From the NCBI GenBank assembly GCA_019411365.1, contig DXQT01000005.1, positions 45,327-109,326 of the forward strand: a stretch of DNA of 64,000 nt, written 5' to 3'. The position numbers were made by a program, and so were the translations under genes. Positions 18,294-27,675 of the stretch are shown here, in pieces. Under the pieces are notes generated by a model, which saw only the letters and a program-made list of their open reading frames with translations, was not told where the DNA came from and did no database searches. Within the stretch, counting starts at the first letter, position 1, and each line of letters begins with the position of its first letter. This stretch comes from Roseburia sp. Its GTDB lineage: Bacteria > Bacillota_A > Clostridia > Lachnospirales > Lachnospiraceae.

Positions 18294-18790
18294 ATAAAAC
18301 AGTAATGCGGCTGATTCTGGGAATCATGCTGGCAGGCTGGATGATCATCATATTTTGGTTTTCCAATCAGCCGGCGACGGAATCTTCCGAGATCAGCGGT
18401 ACGATCTCTTACCGTCTGGTCGAAGATACAGATGAAATTTTTAACTGGGGACTGACGACAGACCAGATTGGAAATATTGCAGGAAACATTGAGTATCCCA
18501 TCCGGAAAGCTGCACATATGACAGAATATGCGATTTTAGGATGGCTTGCATTTGCATTTTCAGGAACATTTGAAATGAGACAGAAAGTGCATTATATCGC
18601 GGCACTTGGATTTGCCTTTTGCTATGCATCGACAGATGAGTTTCATCAGCTGTTTATCCCGGGGCGTTCCGGACAGTTTACGGATGTCTGCATTGATACG
18701 GCAGGAGCCGCGATCGGTCTTTTACTGCTTGCGATTCTCTTAAAAATAGGGAGAAGGCATTGCGCAAAAAGCGCGCATACTTTACAATAG
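18290..18790 (+). CDS. VanZ family membrane protein
   Basis: A 166-residue small membrane protein with four hydrophobic segments and the VanZ-like motifs FSNQPATES, KAAHMTEYAILGWL and DEFHQLFIPGRSGQFTDVCIDTAGA. VanZ relatives are linked to low-level teicoplanin resistance, but most have no known role. It overlaps ctpA by 4 bases and prfB follows 34 bases later. Confidence 0.88.
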   Translation: MNKTVMRLILGIMLAGWMIIIFWFSNQPATESSEISGTISYRLVEDTDEIFNWGLTTDQIGNIAGNIEYPIRKAAHMTEYAILGWLAFAFSGTFEMRQKVHYIAALGFAFCYASTDEFHQLFIPGRSGQFTDVCIDTAGAAIGLLLLAILLKIGRRHCAKSAHTLQ

Positions 18791-18824
18791 AAACAAATCT
18801 TAAATATCAGAAAGAGGTGATACT

Positions 18825-19962
18825 GTGGTAGAACTTGATCAATTTAAAGTGACCCTGAACACATACAGGGAACCGCTGCAGGAAGTGAGGGATTCACTTT
18901 GACCTGGCTAATAAAGAGCAGCGGATCCAGGAATTAGAAAGGGAAATGGAGGCCCCAAATTTTTGGGATGATCCGGTCGTTTCCCAGAAAAAAATGAAAG
19001 AATTAAAGAGCATGAAGGATGATGTCGCAACTTATGCATCCTTAAAGACAGAATTTGAGGATATTGAGACATTGATCGAGATGGGATATGAGGAAAATGA
19101 TGCTTCCCTGATCCCGGAGATCCAGGAAATGCTCGATGAATTTACGAAGACCTATGAGGGTATCCGTATCAAGACTTTGTTATCCGGGGAATATGATTCG
19201 GATGGTGCGATCGTCTCACTGCATGCAGGAGCCGGAGGCACGGAGTCCTGTGACTGGGCGGCAATGCTTTACCGCATGTATACAAGATGGGCATCGGACA
19301 AAGGATTTTCTGTGGAGGTTTTAGATTCCCTTGACGGGGAGGAAGCCGGTATTAAATCCATCACATTCCAGATCAATGGAGAAAATGCATACGGTTATAT
19401 GAAATCCGAAAAGGGTGTACACCGTCTGGTGCGAATTTCACCGTTTAACGCGGCGGGTAAGCGTCAGACTTCGTTTGTATCCTGCGATGTCATGCCGGAT
19501 ATCGAGGAAGATCTTGACGTTGAGATCAATGAGGACGATCTGCGGATCGATACCTACCGTTCAAGTGGTGCCGGTGGACAGCATATCAATAAGACATCTT
19601 CCGCAATCCGTATTACGCATATTCCGACCGGAATCGTGGTACAGTGCCAGAATGAGCGTTCCCAGTTCCAGAACAAGGATAAGGCAATGCAGATGTTGAA
19701 GGCAAAACTGTATTTGTTAAAGCAGCAGGAAAATGCGGAAAAAGCTGCAGATATCCGTGGAGAGGTAACGGAGATCGGTTGGGGTAACCAGATCCGTTCT
19801 TATGTTATGCAGCCATATACGATGGTAAAAGATCACAGAACCGGTGTAGAAACCGGAAATGTAGACAGCGTCATGGATGGAAAGATTGATATTTTTATCA
19901 ATGGTTACCTGAAATGGCTTTCACTTGGATGCCCGAAGGGACTTGGAGGAGACGATGAGTAA
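18825..19962 (+). CDS. prfB: Peptide chain release factor 2 with programmed +1 frameshift
   Basis: Recognises UAA and UGA stop codons and triggers peptide release. Translation starts at GTG 18825 (GAGGTGA ribosome site) and runs 25 codons to CTT, with an in-frame TGA at 18900-18902. A +1 shift on CTTTGAC continues at 18901 with GAC and gives a product of about 378 residues. The shifted frame carries RISPFNAAGKRQTSF (SPF anticodon-like motif) and SSGAGGQHINKTSSAIR (GGQ catalytic motif). The join is 18825-18899 plus 18901-19962. The shift is the classic autoregulation of RF2. Confidence 0.95.
18887..18903 (+). promoter_or_regulatory. prfB frameshift site
   Basis: GAGGGA (SD-like, 18887-18892) lies 4 bases upstream of the slippery CTT TGA C. 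In E. coli the SD-like element AGGGGG lies 3 bases upstream of CTT, so the arrangement is similar but weaker. Confidence 0.9.
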
Positions 19963-20740
19963 GGGAACGGTCACGCTCCTTGTGATTGTCTTTGTTGTCT
20001 GCATATCCTGTGGCGCGGGATATGCGGCATACCGGATCGTGCGGGAAAAACTGCGTAGATTGTCCCGCATGGCGTTTGGCACAGATTCCATCACAGAGGG
20101 ATTAGAACAACAGGCAAAAGAGCTTGCGGTAACACCGAAATCCGTTTCTGCGATGACACGGATTTTTCTGCCGCAGATCCAGAGGGATTTTCCTGATTTT
20201 CATATCGAACAGTTTAAGGATAAAGTGGAAAATGCACTCATGCTGGCATTGCAGGCAATCTCTGCCGCAGATGCCGGCATTTTTGAAAGACAGATAAAAG
20301 ATGGCGTTTCGGAAGAATTTTTAGCGCAGATCAAAAACAGAATCCGTGAAAATGAGACGGAGGCAGTCACAGAGCACTACGAACAGATACAGATTCATCA
20401 GACAGAGATTGCCAATTATGAGAAAAAGCAGGGTACCTGTATGATTACATTCCAGAGTGCAGTCGGGTATCTGCATTACTGTGAAAAAGCGGGAAAAGTC
20501 TTAAGCGGCAGTAAAGAGCTGACGGAACAGACCAGATATAATGTACAGCTTATGTATATTCAGAATGAAAAACTTGCAGGAATGGACAATGCAGTCGGAA
20601 CTACCTGCCCGAACTGCGGTGCGCCGATCACAAATCTCGGCGCAGCTTACTGTGAGTACTGTGGTTCGGCGGTGACGCTTTTGAACCTGAAAGTATGGAC
20701 ATTACATAGTTTTGATGAGACGGACTATCATCATTCATAA
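19955..20740 (+). CDS. Membrane-anchored Tim44-like protein with zinc ribbon
   Basis: A 261-residue protein with one N-terminal membrane segment (about 7-28), a helical domain (about 60-215) resembling Tim44-like domains, and a C-terminal double-CxxC zinc ribbon (CPNCGAPITNLGAAYCEYCG). ATG 19955 has GGAGGAG in front and overlaps the prfB stop. It is the first of four genes with zinc-ribbon or TPM features, so it probably works with the SPFH protein downstream at the membrane. No enzymatic role is visible. Confidence 0.7.
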   Translation: MSKGTVTLLVIVFVVCISCGAGYAAYRIVREKLRRLSRMAFGTDSITEGLEQQAKELAVTPKSVSAMTRIFLPQIQRDFPDFHIEQFKDKVENALMLALQAISAADAGIFERQIKDGVSEEFLAQIKNRIRENETEAVTEHYEQIQIHQTEIANYEKKQGTCMITFQSAVGYLHYCEKAGKVLSGSKELTEQTRYNVQLMYIQNEKLAGMDNAVGTTCPNCGAPITNLGAAYCEYCGSAVTLLNLKVWTLHSFDETDYHHS

Positions 20741-20824
20741 CAAATGGTGGAAAACAATGGAGGAAAATCCTCTGCTTCTGCAAAGGCAGTCGCATTTTGC
20801 TCCGCAAAACAAGGAGGATTAATT

Positions 20825-22159
20825 ATGGGAATTATCAGAGCAATTACGCAGGCGATCGGCGGAGGTCTTGCCGATCAGTGGTTAGAAGTTTACGAAGCAG
20901 ATGACATGGGGGACAACACTGTCTTTACGAGCGGTGTGCTGATCCGAAAAGGACAGAACCGGAAGGGAACGCCGGATACGGTCAGCAACGGTTCGATCAT
21001 TCATGTGTATGACAATCAGTTCATGATGCTCGTAGACGGTGGAAAGATCGTAGATTACACGGCAGAGCCGGGATATTATAAAGTGGATAATTCATCCATG
21101 CCATCCATGTTCAACGGTGAATTTGGAGAATCTTTAAAAGAAACATTCAATCGTTTCAAATTCGGCGGACAGACGCCGACGATGCAGAAGGTATTTTTTA
21201 TCAATCTGCAGGAGATCAAAGGAATCAAATTCGGTACCAGAAATCCGATCAATTATTTTGATAATTTTTATAACGCAGAATTGTTTTTGCGTGCACATGG
21301 AACTTATTCCATCAAAGTCACCAATCCGCTGCAGTTCTATGCGGAAGCCATCCCGAAAAATCAGGATCATGTGGAGATCTCATCCATCAATGAACAGTAT
21401 CTGTCCGAGTTTTTAGAGGCACTGCAGGCATCCATCAACCAGATGTCAGCGGACGGAACCAGAATTTCCTATGTGACTTCAAAAGCAAGAGAACTTGGAA
21501 AGTATATGGCGAATACGCTCGATGAAGAGTGGAACCAGATGCGCGGTATGGAGATCCAGAGTGTCGGTATTGCGAGCGTATCTTATGATGAGGAGTCCCA
21601 GAAACTCATCAACATGAGAAATGAGGGCGCAATGCTCGGTGGTGACTTCAATGTAATGCGCGGTATGGCAGTCAAAAATCTGACCGAGGGTGTGCGTGAT
21701 GCAGGAAGCAATGCAGCAGGAGCCATGAACGGGTTTATGGGAGTCGGCATGGGCATGAATGCGATGAACCAGACGTTGTCAGGACTTGGCGCACTTCAGA
21801 CACCGCAGGATCAGCAGGGGCAGATGTATGGAAATGCAGCACAGAGCCAGATGGCAGGAGGCATGAATCAGGGGCAGAATGCGGGAGCCATGAACCAGAG
21901 CCAGCCAAATCCGGCAGGCAGTGCAGCGGGCACATGGACCTGTGAGTGCGGCCGCACCAACACGGGAAAATTCTGTAGTGAATGTGGAAAACCAGCGCCT
22001 GCACCAAAGAATGAGTGGACATGTGAATGCGGCCATGTCAATACAGGAAAATTCTGCAGTGAGTGTGGAAAACCGGCACCGGCAGCAGAGTGGACGTGTG
22101 AATGTGGTCAGGTCAACAAAGGAAAATTCTGCAGTAACTGTGGAAAAGCGAGGAACTAA
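20825..22159 (+). CDS. SPFH-domain protein with three C-terminal zinc ribbons (YdjI-like)
   Basis: A 444-residue protein. The first ~310 residues match the virion-core/SPFH family of B. subtilis YdjI (MGIIRAITQAIGGGLADQWLEVYEADDM opening, YNAELFLRAHGTYSIKVTNP, MRGMEIQSVGIASVSYDEES). A Gly/Met/Asn/Gln-rich linker follows, then three tandem ribbons, each WTCECG-x4-GKFC-x2-CGK. AAGGAGG at 20811-20817 supports ATG 20825. YdjI is part of a PspA-linked membrane stress complex in Bacillus. The tripled ribbon is unusual. Confidence 0.82.
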   Translation: MGIIRAITQAIGGGLADQWLEVYEADDMGDNTVFTSGVLIRKGQNRKGTPDTVSNGSIIHVYDNQFMMLVDGGKIVDYTAEPGYYKVDNSSMPSMFNGEFGESLKETFNRFKFGGQTPTMQKVFFINLQEIKGIKFGTRNPINYFDNFYNAELFLRAHGTYSIKVTNPLQFYAEAIPKNQDHVEISSINEQYLSEFLEALQASINQMSADGTRISYVTSKARELGKYMANTLDEEWNQMRGMEIQSVGIASVSYDEESQKLINMRNEGAMLGGDFNVMRGMAVKNLTEGVRDAGSNAAGAMNGFMGVGMGMNAMNQTLSGLGALQTPQDQQGQMYGNAAQSQMAGGMNQGQNAGAMNQSQPNPAGSAAGTWTCECGRTNTGKFCSECGKPAPAPKNEWTCECGHVNTGKFCSECGKPAPAAEWTCECGQVNKGKFCSNCGKARN

Positions 22160-22161
22160 TT

Positions 22162-23322
22162 ATGGCAGTGATCAGTTTTAAATGTCCAAATTGTGATGGA
22201 GAACTGATTTTTGATCCTTCCACACAAAAGTATAAATGTGAATATTGTTTCAGTCTGTTTTCACAGGAAGAGTTAGATGCAATGAAGCCGGCACAGACGA
22301 CAGAACCTCAAAATGCAGATGCTGCGGGCGCAGGAAAAGCATCAGGTAAACCGGAGAATAAGAAGCGGGGCCAGCCGGGAGATAAAGCAGGTAGTGGAAC
22401 AGAAAAAGATAACACGGAAAATAAAGAGTCAGATAAAGAAGCAGGGAAGGAAGCTGATGCAGTGACCTATACCTGTCCGAGCTGTGGTGCACAGATTGTG
22501 ACGGATGCCACTACAGCGGCGACTTTCTGTTATTATTGCCATAATCCGGTCGTGCTTGGCGGACGGCTGGAAGGTAAATTCCTGCCGGATCAGGTGATTC
22601 CGTTTTCTGTGTCGCGGGAAGATGCAGAAAAAGGTTTTAAAGATTATGTCTGCAAGAAAAAATTTGTCCCGCGTGCCTTTTATAACAAAAAGCAGGTCGA
22701 GAGCATCACAGGTGTATATTTTCCATACTGGCATTACAATACCAGACTGGAGGGAAAAATGCAGGGCGAGGCGAGAAATGTCCGCGTGTGGCGAACCGGA
22801 AACACGGAATATACGGAGACAAAGTATTATCAGGTATCAAGAGAAGGTGATGTAAAACTTGAAAACCTGACGGAAAATGCACTTGGGAAGGCAAATCAGG
22901 AGCTGATCTGCGGTGTAATGCCTTATGATTTTAAGGATGTGAAAAAGTTTCAGCTTGGATTTCTGTCTGGATTTCTGGCAGAAAAGCGTGATATTGAGAA
23001 AAAACAGATAGAAAAGAAAGTGCAGCAGGAAGCGCGTGAGAGTGCAGAAAAACTGATGCGGGAACAAATAAATGGATACAGTTCCGTGTCGGTAAAAAAT
23101 GCAGATTTCCGGGCATTAAAAGAAAAGTGGTCGTATACGCTTCTACCGGTATGGACAATTACATACAAGGCGAAAAACGGAAAAATCTATTATTTTTCCA
23201 TGAACGGACAGACTGGAAAGGTGTACGGCGAACTCCCGATCGACTATAAAAAAATCTCACTTGTCAGTGGAATCGTCAGTCTGATATCACTGGTCATTTT
23301 ATTACTGGGAGGGCTAGCATGA
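22162..23322 (+). CDS. TFIIB-type zinc-ribbon membrane protein (YdjG-like)
   Basis: A 386-residue protein with two zinc ribbons, CPNCDGELIFDPSTQKYKCEYC near the N-terminus and CPSCGAQIVTDATTAATFCYYC around residue 110, separated by a charged Lys/Glu/Gly linker. A conserved domain follows (LPDQVIPFSVSREDAEKGF, GVYFPYWHYN), and one C-terminal membrane segment (about 362-383). It resembles B. subtilis YdjG. It starts 2 bases after the SPFH gene and overlaps the next gene by 4 bases, so all are one operon. Confidence 0.8.
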   Translation: MAVISFKCPNCDGELIFDPSTQKYKCEYCFSLFSQEELDAMKPAQTTEPQNADAAGAGKASGKPENKKRGQPGDKAGSGTEKDNTENKESDKEAGKEADAVTYTCPSCGAQIVTDATTAATFCYYCHNPVVLGGRLEGKFLPDQVIPFSVSREDAEKGFKDYVCKKKFVPRAFYNKKQVESITGVYFPYWHYNTRLEGKMQGEARNVRVWRTGNTEYTETKYYQVSREGDVKLENLTENALGKANQELICGVMPYDFKDVKKFQLGFLSGFLAEKRDIEKKQIEKKVQQEARESAEKLMREQINGYSSVSVKNADFRALKEKWSYTLLPVWTITYKAKNGKIYYFSMNGQTGKVYGELPIDYKKISLVSGIVSLISLVILLLGGLA

Positions 23323-24140
23323 GACAGAAAAGATTTTTATGTTTAAAGGGTATTGTATTTGCCTGGCTGTTTACGATTTTACTTGCAGCGGGCGGACAGC
23401 ATGTATGCTTTGCAGCAGAAGAAAATGTTCCACAACAGACGGTATATGATGATGCTGCGCTTCTGACACCGGAAGAGATCGAGACGCTTGAGAGTGAACT
23501 GGACGCTGCGGGAGAGAAGACCGGATGGAATATGCTGATGTTGACGACGGATGACACAAATGGAAAAACCACGCAGGAATATGCGGATGATTTCTTTGAT
23601 GCGATTGCAGAAAACGGTGATGGTGTTGCACTCCTGATCGATATGCAGAACCGTGAAATCTGTATTTCTACCGGTGGTATTGCAATCAGGTATCTTACGG
23701 ATGCGCGTATTGAAGATATTTTAAATGACGGATATGAACCGATCTCAGATGGAGAATATGAACAGTGTCTGTCTGTGATGTTAAAAGATGTGCTGGTTTA
23801 TTATGATGAAGGAATCCCGTCAAATCAGTATGAGTATGAGGAGACGGATATTGAGATCACGCCGGCAGAATATGTCATCACATCCGTTGTTTTAGCTCTG
23901 ATCCCAGGCGCTATTGTATTCCTGGTGCTTGTACTATTTTGTAAATTAAGGAATGGCAAATATAAATATGACGCTCACGAGTCTGGAACAGTGAATATAA
24001 AGAAACACAGCGATGTGCTTGTGAACACTGTTGTGACACACCGTCATATAGAAGAGAAGAAAGCAGAAGACAGCGGCAGGAGTACGGTACATACGAGCAG
24101 CAGCGGCGTAAAACATGGTGGAGGCAGTAAAAAATTTTAA
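23319..24140 (+). CDS. TPM-domain membrane protein (YdjH-like)
   Basis: A 273-residue protein with a signal or anchor segment (about 11-30), an extracytoplasmic TPM domain (about 38-170: YDDAALLTPEEIETLESEL, TDDTNGKTTQEYADDFFD, NGDGVALLIDMQNREICISTGG), one membrane segment (about 188-208) and a cytoplasmic Ser/His/Gly-rich tail. TPM domains occur in photosystem repair and membrane stress proteins. With the two preceding genes it makes a ydjGHI-like set without a visible pspA. Confidence 0.82.
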   Translation: MRQKRFLCLKGIVFAWLFTILLAAGGQHVCFAAEENVPQQTVYDDAALLTPEEIETLESELDAAGEKTGWNMLMLTTDDTNGKTTQEYADDFFDAIAENGDGVALLIDMQNREICISTGGIAIRYLTDARIEDILNDGYEPISDGEYEQCLSVMLKDVLVYYDEGIPSNQYEYEETDIEITPAEYVITSVVLALIPGAIVFLVLVLFCKLRNGKYKYDAHESGTVNIKKHSDVLVNTVVTHRHIEEKKAEDSGRSTVHTSSSGVKHGGGSKKF

Positions 24141-24172
24141 CAGCATAATAAAAAAATGTTTCTGACATGATA

Positions 24173-24201
24173 AAAAAGAGGTTGCGTATGCAGCCTCTTT
24201 A
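24173..24201 (+). terminator. Terminator after the ydjGHI-like operon
   Basis: AAAGAGGTTGC pairs with GCAGCCTCTTT (near-perfect), preceded by As and followed by a short T run. It is a moderate terminator. Confidence 0.6.
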
Positions 24202-24283
24202 TGTTATTATCTTCCTCATGAGGACAAGTGTCAGCGTGCAACAAACACAACAGATGAATTTCTAAAGAGAGGGATAGAGTCAC

Positions 24284-24727
24284 ATGAAAGAAAAAGGTCA
24301 GTATTATGTGCTGAAAGAAAAAGCAGTTCCGGAAGTCCTCTTAAAGGTGGTCGAGGCAAAGCGGCTGATTGAATCCGGTAAGATTGCATCCGTGCAGGAG
24401 GCAACAGAAAAAGTTGGCATCAGCAGGAGTTCTTTTTATAAATATAAAGATGATATTTTTCCATTTCATGACACGGCAAAAGGAAGGACGATCACATTAG
24501 TCATCCAGTTGGATGATGAACCGGGGCTGTTATCCGTTGTATTAAAGACAGTGGCAGAGTTTCATGCTAATATTCTTACAATCCATCAGAGTATACCGAT
24601 CAACGGTATCGCTTCTCTTACGCTCAGTGTGGATGTCCTGCCGCAGACGGGGGATGTGGCTGAGATGTTAGATCACATTGAGGAACAGGAAGGCATCCAT
24701 TATGTGAAGATTCTTGCAAGAGAATAA
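24284..24727 (+). CDS. ACT domain protein (PheB-like)
   Basis: A 147-residue protein with an N-terminal helix-turn-helix-like segment (ASVQEATEKVGISRSSFYKYK) and a C-terminal ACT domain (TLVIQLDDEPGLLSVVLKTVAEFHANILTIHQ). It belongs to the UPF0735/PheB family, presumed to sense an amino acid. It precedes homoserine dehydrogenase, which here lacks a C-terminal ACT domain, so it may supply the allosteric or regulatory function; this is inference. Confidence 0.85.
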   Translation: MKEKGQYYVLKEKAVPEVLLKVVEAKRLIESGKIASVQEATEKVGISRSSFYKYKDDIFPFHDTAKGRTITLVIQLDDEPGLLSVVLKTVAEFHANILTIHQSIPINGIASLTLSVDVLPQTGDVAEMLDHIEEQEGIHYVKILARE

Positions 24728-24805
24728 GACATGGCAGATGCGTCATATATTGTAGTTCATAAAATATGCATGTAAGATGTGTAAAATGATAGAAAGATAA
24801 TAAAG

Positions 24806-24842
24806 TCTGTCTGAGAGGATGGAAGCGATAGTCTGGCAGACG
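24806..24842 (+). promoter_or_regulatory. Hairpin in the hom leader
   Basis: GTCTGTC and GGCAGAC flank a 23-base loop just ahead of the hom ribosome site (GGAGG). It may modulate translation of hom. No known riboswitch was recognised. Confidence 0.3.
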
Positions 24843-24859
24843 AACTTGGAGGATGAAAA

Positions 24860-26062
24860 ATGAAAGCAGCAGTAATGGGATATGGAACAATCGGTTCTGG
24901 TGTTGTGGAAGTACTTGACATCAACGGAAGCAGCATAGCAAAACGTGTCGGAGAGCCGGTAGAGATCAAATATGTATTGGATTTAAGAGATTTTCCGGGA
25001 GATCCGATCCAGGATAAGATCGTACACGACTATAAGACGATTGCAGAAGATCCTGAGGTAAAGATTGTCGTTGAGACCATGGGAGGTGTGGAACCGGCTT
25101 ATACCTTTGTAAAAGCAATGTTAGAGGTCGGAAAACATGTTACTACTTCAAACAAAGCGTTAGTAGCAGCAAAAGGAGCAGAGCTGATCGCACTTGCAAA
25201 AGAGAAAAATGTTAACTTTATGTTCGAAGCAAGCGTCGGTGGCGGTATCCCGATCATCCGTCCGTTAAATTCCTGTCTGACTGCTGATGAGATTGAGGAA
25301 ATCACAGGAATCGTCAATGGAACAACGAACTATATGATGACTGAAATGTCAGAAAAAGGTGCTGATTTTGATGAGGTATTAAAAGATGCACAGGCAAAAG
25401 GATATGCGGAGAAAGATCCGACAGCCGATATTGAAGGGTATGATGCCTGCAGAAAGATTGCAATTCTGACATCACTTGTCTGTGGACAGCAGGTAGATTT
25501 TGAGGATATCCACACAGAGGGTATCACACATATTTCTGCAACCGATATCAAATATGCGAAAGCCATGGGAAGAGCAATCAAACTTCTTGCTACGAGCAAA
25601 AAAACAGATGGCGGATATGTGGCAATGGTAGCACCGTTCTTACTGCCGAAAGAGCATCCGTTATACAATGTAAACGGCGTATTCAATGCAATTTTTGTTC
25701 ATGGAAATGTACTTGGGGATGCAATGTTTTACGGAAGCGGTGCCGGAAAACTTCCGACAGCCAGTGCGGTTGTAGCAGATGTTGTGGAGATGGCAAAGAA
25801 TGTTGACAAGAATATACCGGTTGAGTGGAGTTCAAAGAAATTAGAGCTGGTAGATTACCGCAGCGCAGAGAACCGTTTCTTTGTCAGAGTGTCAGGTACA
25901 GATAAGGCATCTGTGGAAAAAGTATTTGGAAATGTAGAATATATTGATGCACAGGGTGTTACAGGAGAGCTTGGTTTTGTGACCGAAGTGATGACAGAAG
26001 AAGCTTTGGAGAACAAAAAAGCAGCATATGGGGAAGTGTTGAATGTCATTCGTGTAGCATAG
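24860..26062 (+). CDS. hom: Homoserine dehydrogenase
   Basis: Reduces aspartate semialdehyde to homoserine with NAD(P)H, the branch point to threonine and methionine. The 400-residue protein has an N-terminal Rossmann motif GYGTIGSGVVEVL, the central family motif GIVNGTTNYMMTEM and the catalytic Asp/Lys region DPTADIEGYDACRKIAIL. Most Firmicutes homologues have about 430 residues with a C-terminal ACT domain. Here the last 60 residues (RFFVRVSGTDKASVEKVFG) look like a short or divergent regulatory part. GGAGG precedes ATG 24860. Confidence 0.95.
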   Translation: MKAAVMGYGTIGSGVVEVLDINGSSIAKRVGEPVEIKYVLDLRDFPGDPIQDKIVHDYKTIAEDPEVKIVVETMGGVEPAYTFVKAMLEVGKHVTTSNKALVAAKGAELIALAKEKNVNFMFEASVGGGIPIIRPLNSCLTADEIEEITGIVNGTTNYMMTEMSEKGADFDEVLKDAQAKGYAEKDPTADIEGYDACRKIAILTSLVCGQQVDFEDIHTEGITHISATDIKYAKAMGRAIKLLATSKKTDGGYVAMVAPFLLPKEHPLYNVNGVFNAIFVHGNVLGDAMFYGSGAGKLPTASAVVADVVEMAKNVDKNIPVEWSSKKLELVDYRSAENRFFVRVSGTDKASVEKVFGNVEYIDAQGVTGELGFVTEVMTEEALENKKAAYGEVLNVIRVA

Positions 26063-26064
26063 AA

Positions 26065-26117
26065 AAAAGAGCAGATCGTGGATCACATGGAAGGCGGTTC
26101 ACGGGTCTGCTCTTTTT
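26065..26117 (+). terminator. Terminator after hom
   Basis: AGAGCAGATCGTG pairs imperfectly with CACGGGTCTGCTCT, with As before and TTTTT after. It starts at the hom stop codon. Confidence 0.85.
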
Positions 26118-26218
26118 ATGAAAACGGAAGAGTGTGAAAAGTAAGATTGTTTGCACATAGATTTGTGCTTACACACGAATTTGAGATACGCAAAAGCAGC
26201 GTGGAAATGGAGAGGAAT

Positions 26219-26569
26219 ATGACGTTAAGTGAATGTTACGAAGAAATGGGCGCGGATCTGCACGAAGTGCTGCGGCGGCTAAAGACGGAGGAGAGGATCG
26301 GGAAATTTTTAAAACTGATTCTGAAGGATACGAATTATGAGTCGCTGTGTAAGGCGCTGGAAGAAAAGAATTATGAGCAGGCGTTTACATATATACATAA
26401 TTTAAAGGGGCTGGCAATGAATCTGGGACTGACACCGCTTTTGGTTCCGGCACAGGAGTTATGCGAAGAACTTAGGGATGGCGAACCGGAAAGGGAGCTT
26501 AAACCGCTTTTGGATGAGGTGGCGGCGGCATATCAGAAAGTCCTTGGTATTGTCGAAAGACTTGACTGA
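26219..26569 (+). CDS. Histidine phosphotransfer (HPt) domain protein
   Basis: A 116-residue stand-alone HPt protein that would accept phosphate from a hybrid histidine kinase. The phospho-His lies in YIHNLKGLAMNLGL, matching the HxxKG motif. MTLSECYEEMGADLHEVLRRLKTEE is a common opening for these proteins in Lachnospiraceae. I chose ATG 26219 because GGAGAGG lies just upstream; ATG 26207 is also possible. No kinase gene is adjacent. Confidence 0.8.
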   Translation: MTLSECYEEMGADLHEVLRRLKTEERIGKFLKLILKDTNYESLCKALEEKNYEQAFTYIHNLKGLAMNLGLTPLLVPAQELCEELRDGEPERELKPLLDEVAAAYQKVLGIVERLD

Positions 26570-26713
26570 GATAACAGTGTGAAAAGCTGGGATTTTGGCT
26601 GATTCTTTGTAATGAGTTATTCGGAAATGGAGAACAGTATCAAAGGTAAAGATGCATTTTTGAATCTCTGACATATGATAAAACAGAAGGTTTTATGTCT
26701 GAGGTAGAAAAAA

Positions 26714-27334
26714 GTGCAGGTAATTCTTTTGATCATAGCAGTCAGTGTGGATGTCTTTGTGGCATGTGTGGCGTGTGGGAGTGAGCAGATAAAGATCGGA
26801 TCTGCGGCAGCGTTATGCATCAGCACGGTCTGCAGTGGAATATTAGGGATATCACTTTATGCGGGGATGGCGTTACAGGGGGTACTTTTAAAAAAATATG
26901 CATTATACTTAAGTTTTTTCGGACTGCTTGCAGTGGGAATTTTTAAGCTGACAGAGTATGCGATCAGAAAATATATTGAGCGTCATAAGTTCCTTTGCAA
27001 GAAAGTCAAAATCTCTTTTTCACAGCTCAGTTTTATTCTGAGTATCTACAACAATCCGGTAATGGCAGACCGCGATCACTCGGCGACGATGTCGTGTGTG
27101 GAGGCTGTATTTTTTGCACTTGCAATGTCATTGGACGGGATGTTTGGAGGACTTGGTGCAGGATTTACCGGAAAGAATATTTATTTTACAGTGATGGGAA
27201 GTTTTGTTGTCAGTTTCTGTGCCGTACTTTGCGGATGCAGGATTGGCATGCAGGCATCTAAGCGGTGGAAGACAGATGTATCATGGCTTGGCGGCGTGTT
27301 GTTTGTAATACTTGCGTTTCAGAAGATGATATAA
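26714..27334 (+). CDS. YtaF-like sporulation membrane protein (MntP superfamily)
   Basis: A 206-residue protein with about six membrane segments. It has two similar halves, each with an Asp in a hydrophobic segment (AVSVDVFVACVACG and AMSLDGMFGGLGAG), as in YtaF/MntP transporters. In B. subtilis ytaF is a sporulation gene; MntP homologues export Mn(II). GTG 26714 is preceded by GAGGT. Function here is by family only. Confidence 0.75.
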   Translation: MQVILLIIAVSVDVFVACVACGSEQIKIGSAAALCISTVCSGILGISLYAGMALQGVLLKKYALYLSFFGLLAVGIFKLTEYAIRKYIERHKFLCKKVKISFSQLSFILSIYNNPVMADRDHSATMSCVEAVFFALAMSLDGMFGGLGAGFTGKNIYFTVMGSFVVSFCAVLCGCRIGMQASKRWKTDVSWLGGVLFVILAFQKMI

Positions 27335-27341
27335 GACGCCG

Positions 27342-27434
27342 GCTGCCCATTGCTGCGGGAAAATCAGGAAAGTCTGTTACTATGTATGTCTTGCATGACA
27401 TTTTGGTAATAAAATTTTCCTGCGTGTGGGCAGC
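27342..27434. repeat. Long imperfect hairpin upstream of carA
   Basis: GCTGCCCA (27342-27349) pairs with TGGGCAGC (27427-27434), and inside it GCGGGAAAAT pairs with ATTTTCCTGC. The 341-base gap before carA otherwise holds no gene. A second small hairpin AAAAACG/CGTTTTT followed by a T-run lies at 27623-27646 and could act as a carA attenuator. No PyrR-binding motif was recognised. Confidence 0.4.
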
Positions 27435-27675
27435 ACATACTGCCGCTTTCTGTGGATTTGGAAATAATGTATAAATATACATAAAATCTTGGTACTATTT
27501 GTTTTTGGAAAAAGGTTGAAAAAAGTCTTATGATATGATACACTTTTTACAATTTAAGAAAAAGACTATAGGTACTAATAAGGGAAAGTTCAGTCAGGGG
27601 ACTGTCTGGATGGAAAAAGAAGAAAAACGGCGACGTTTTTTTTTTTGGAAAAAAAGTGAAAGGACAGGGAAACGA

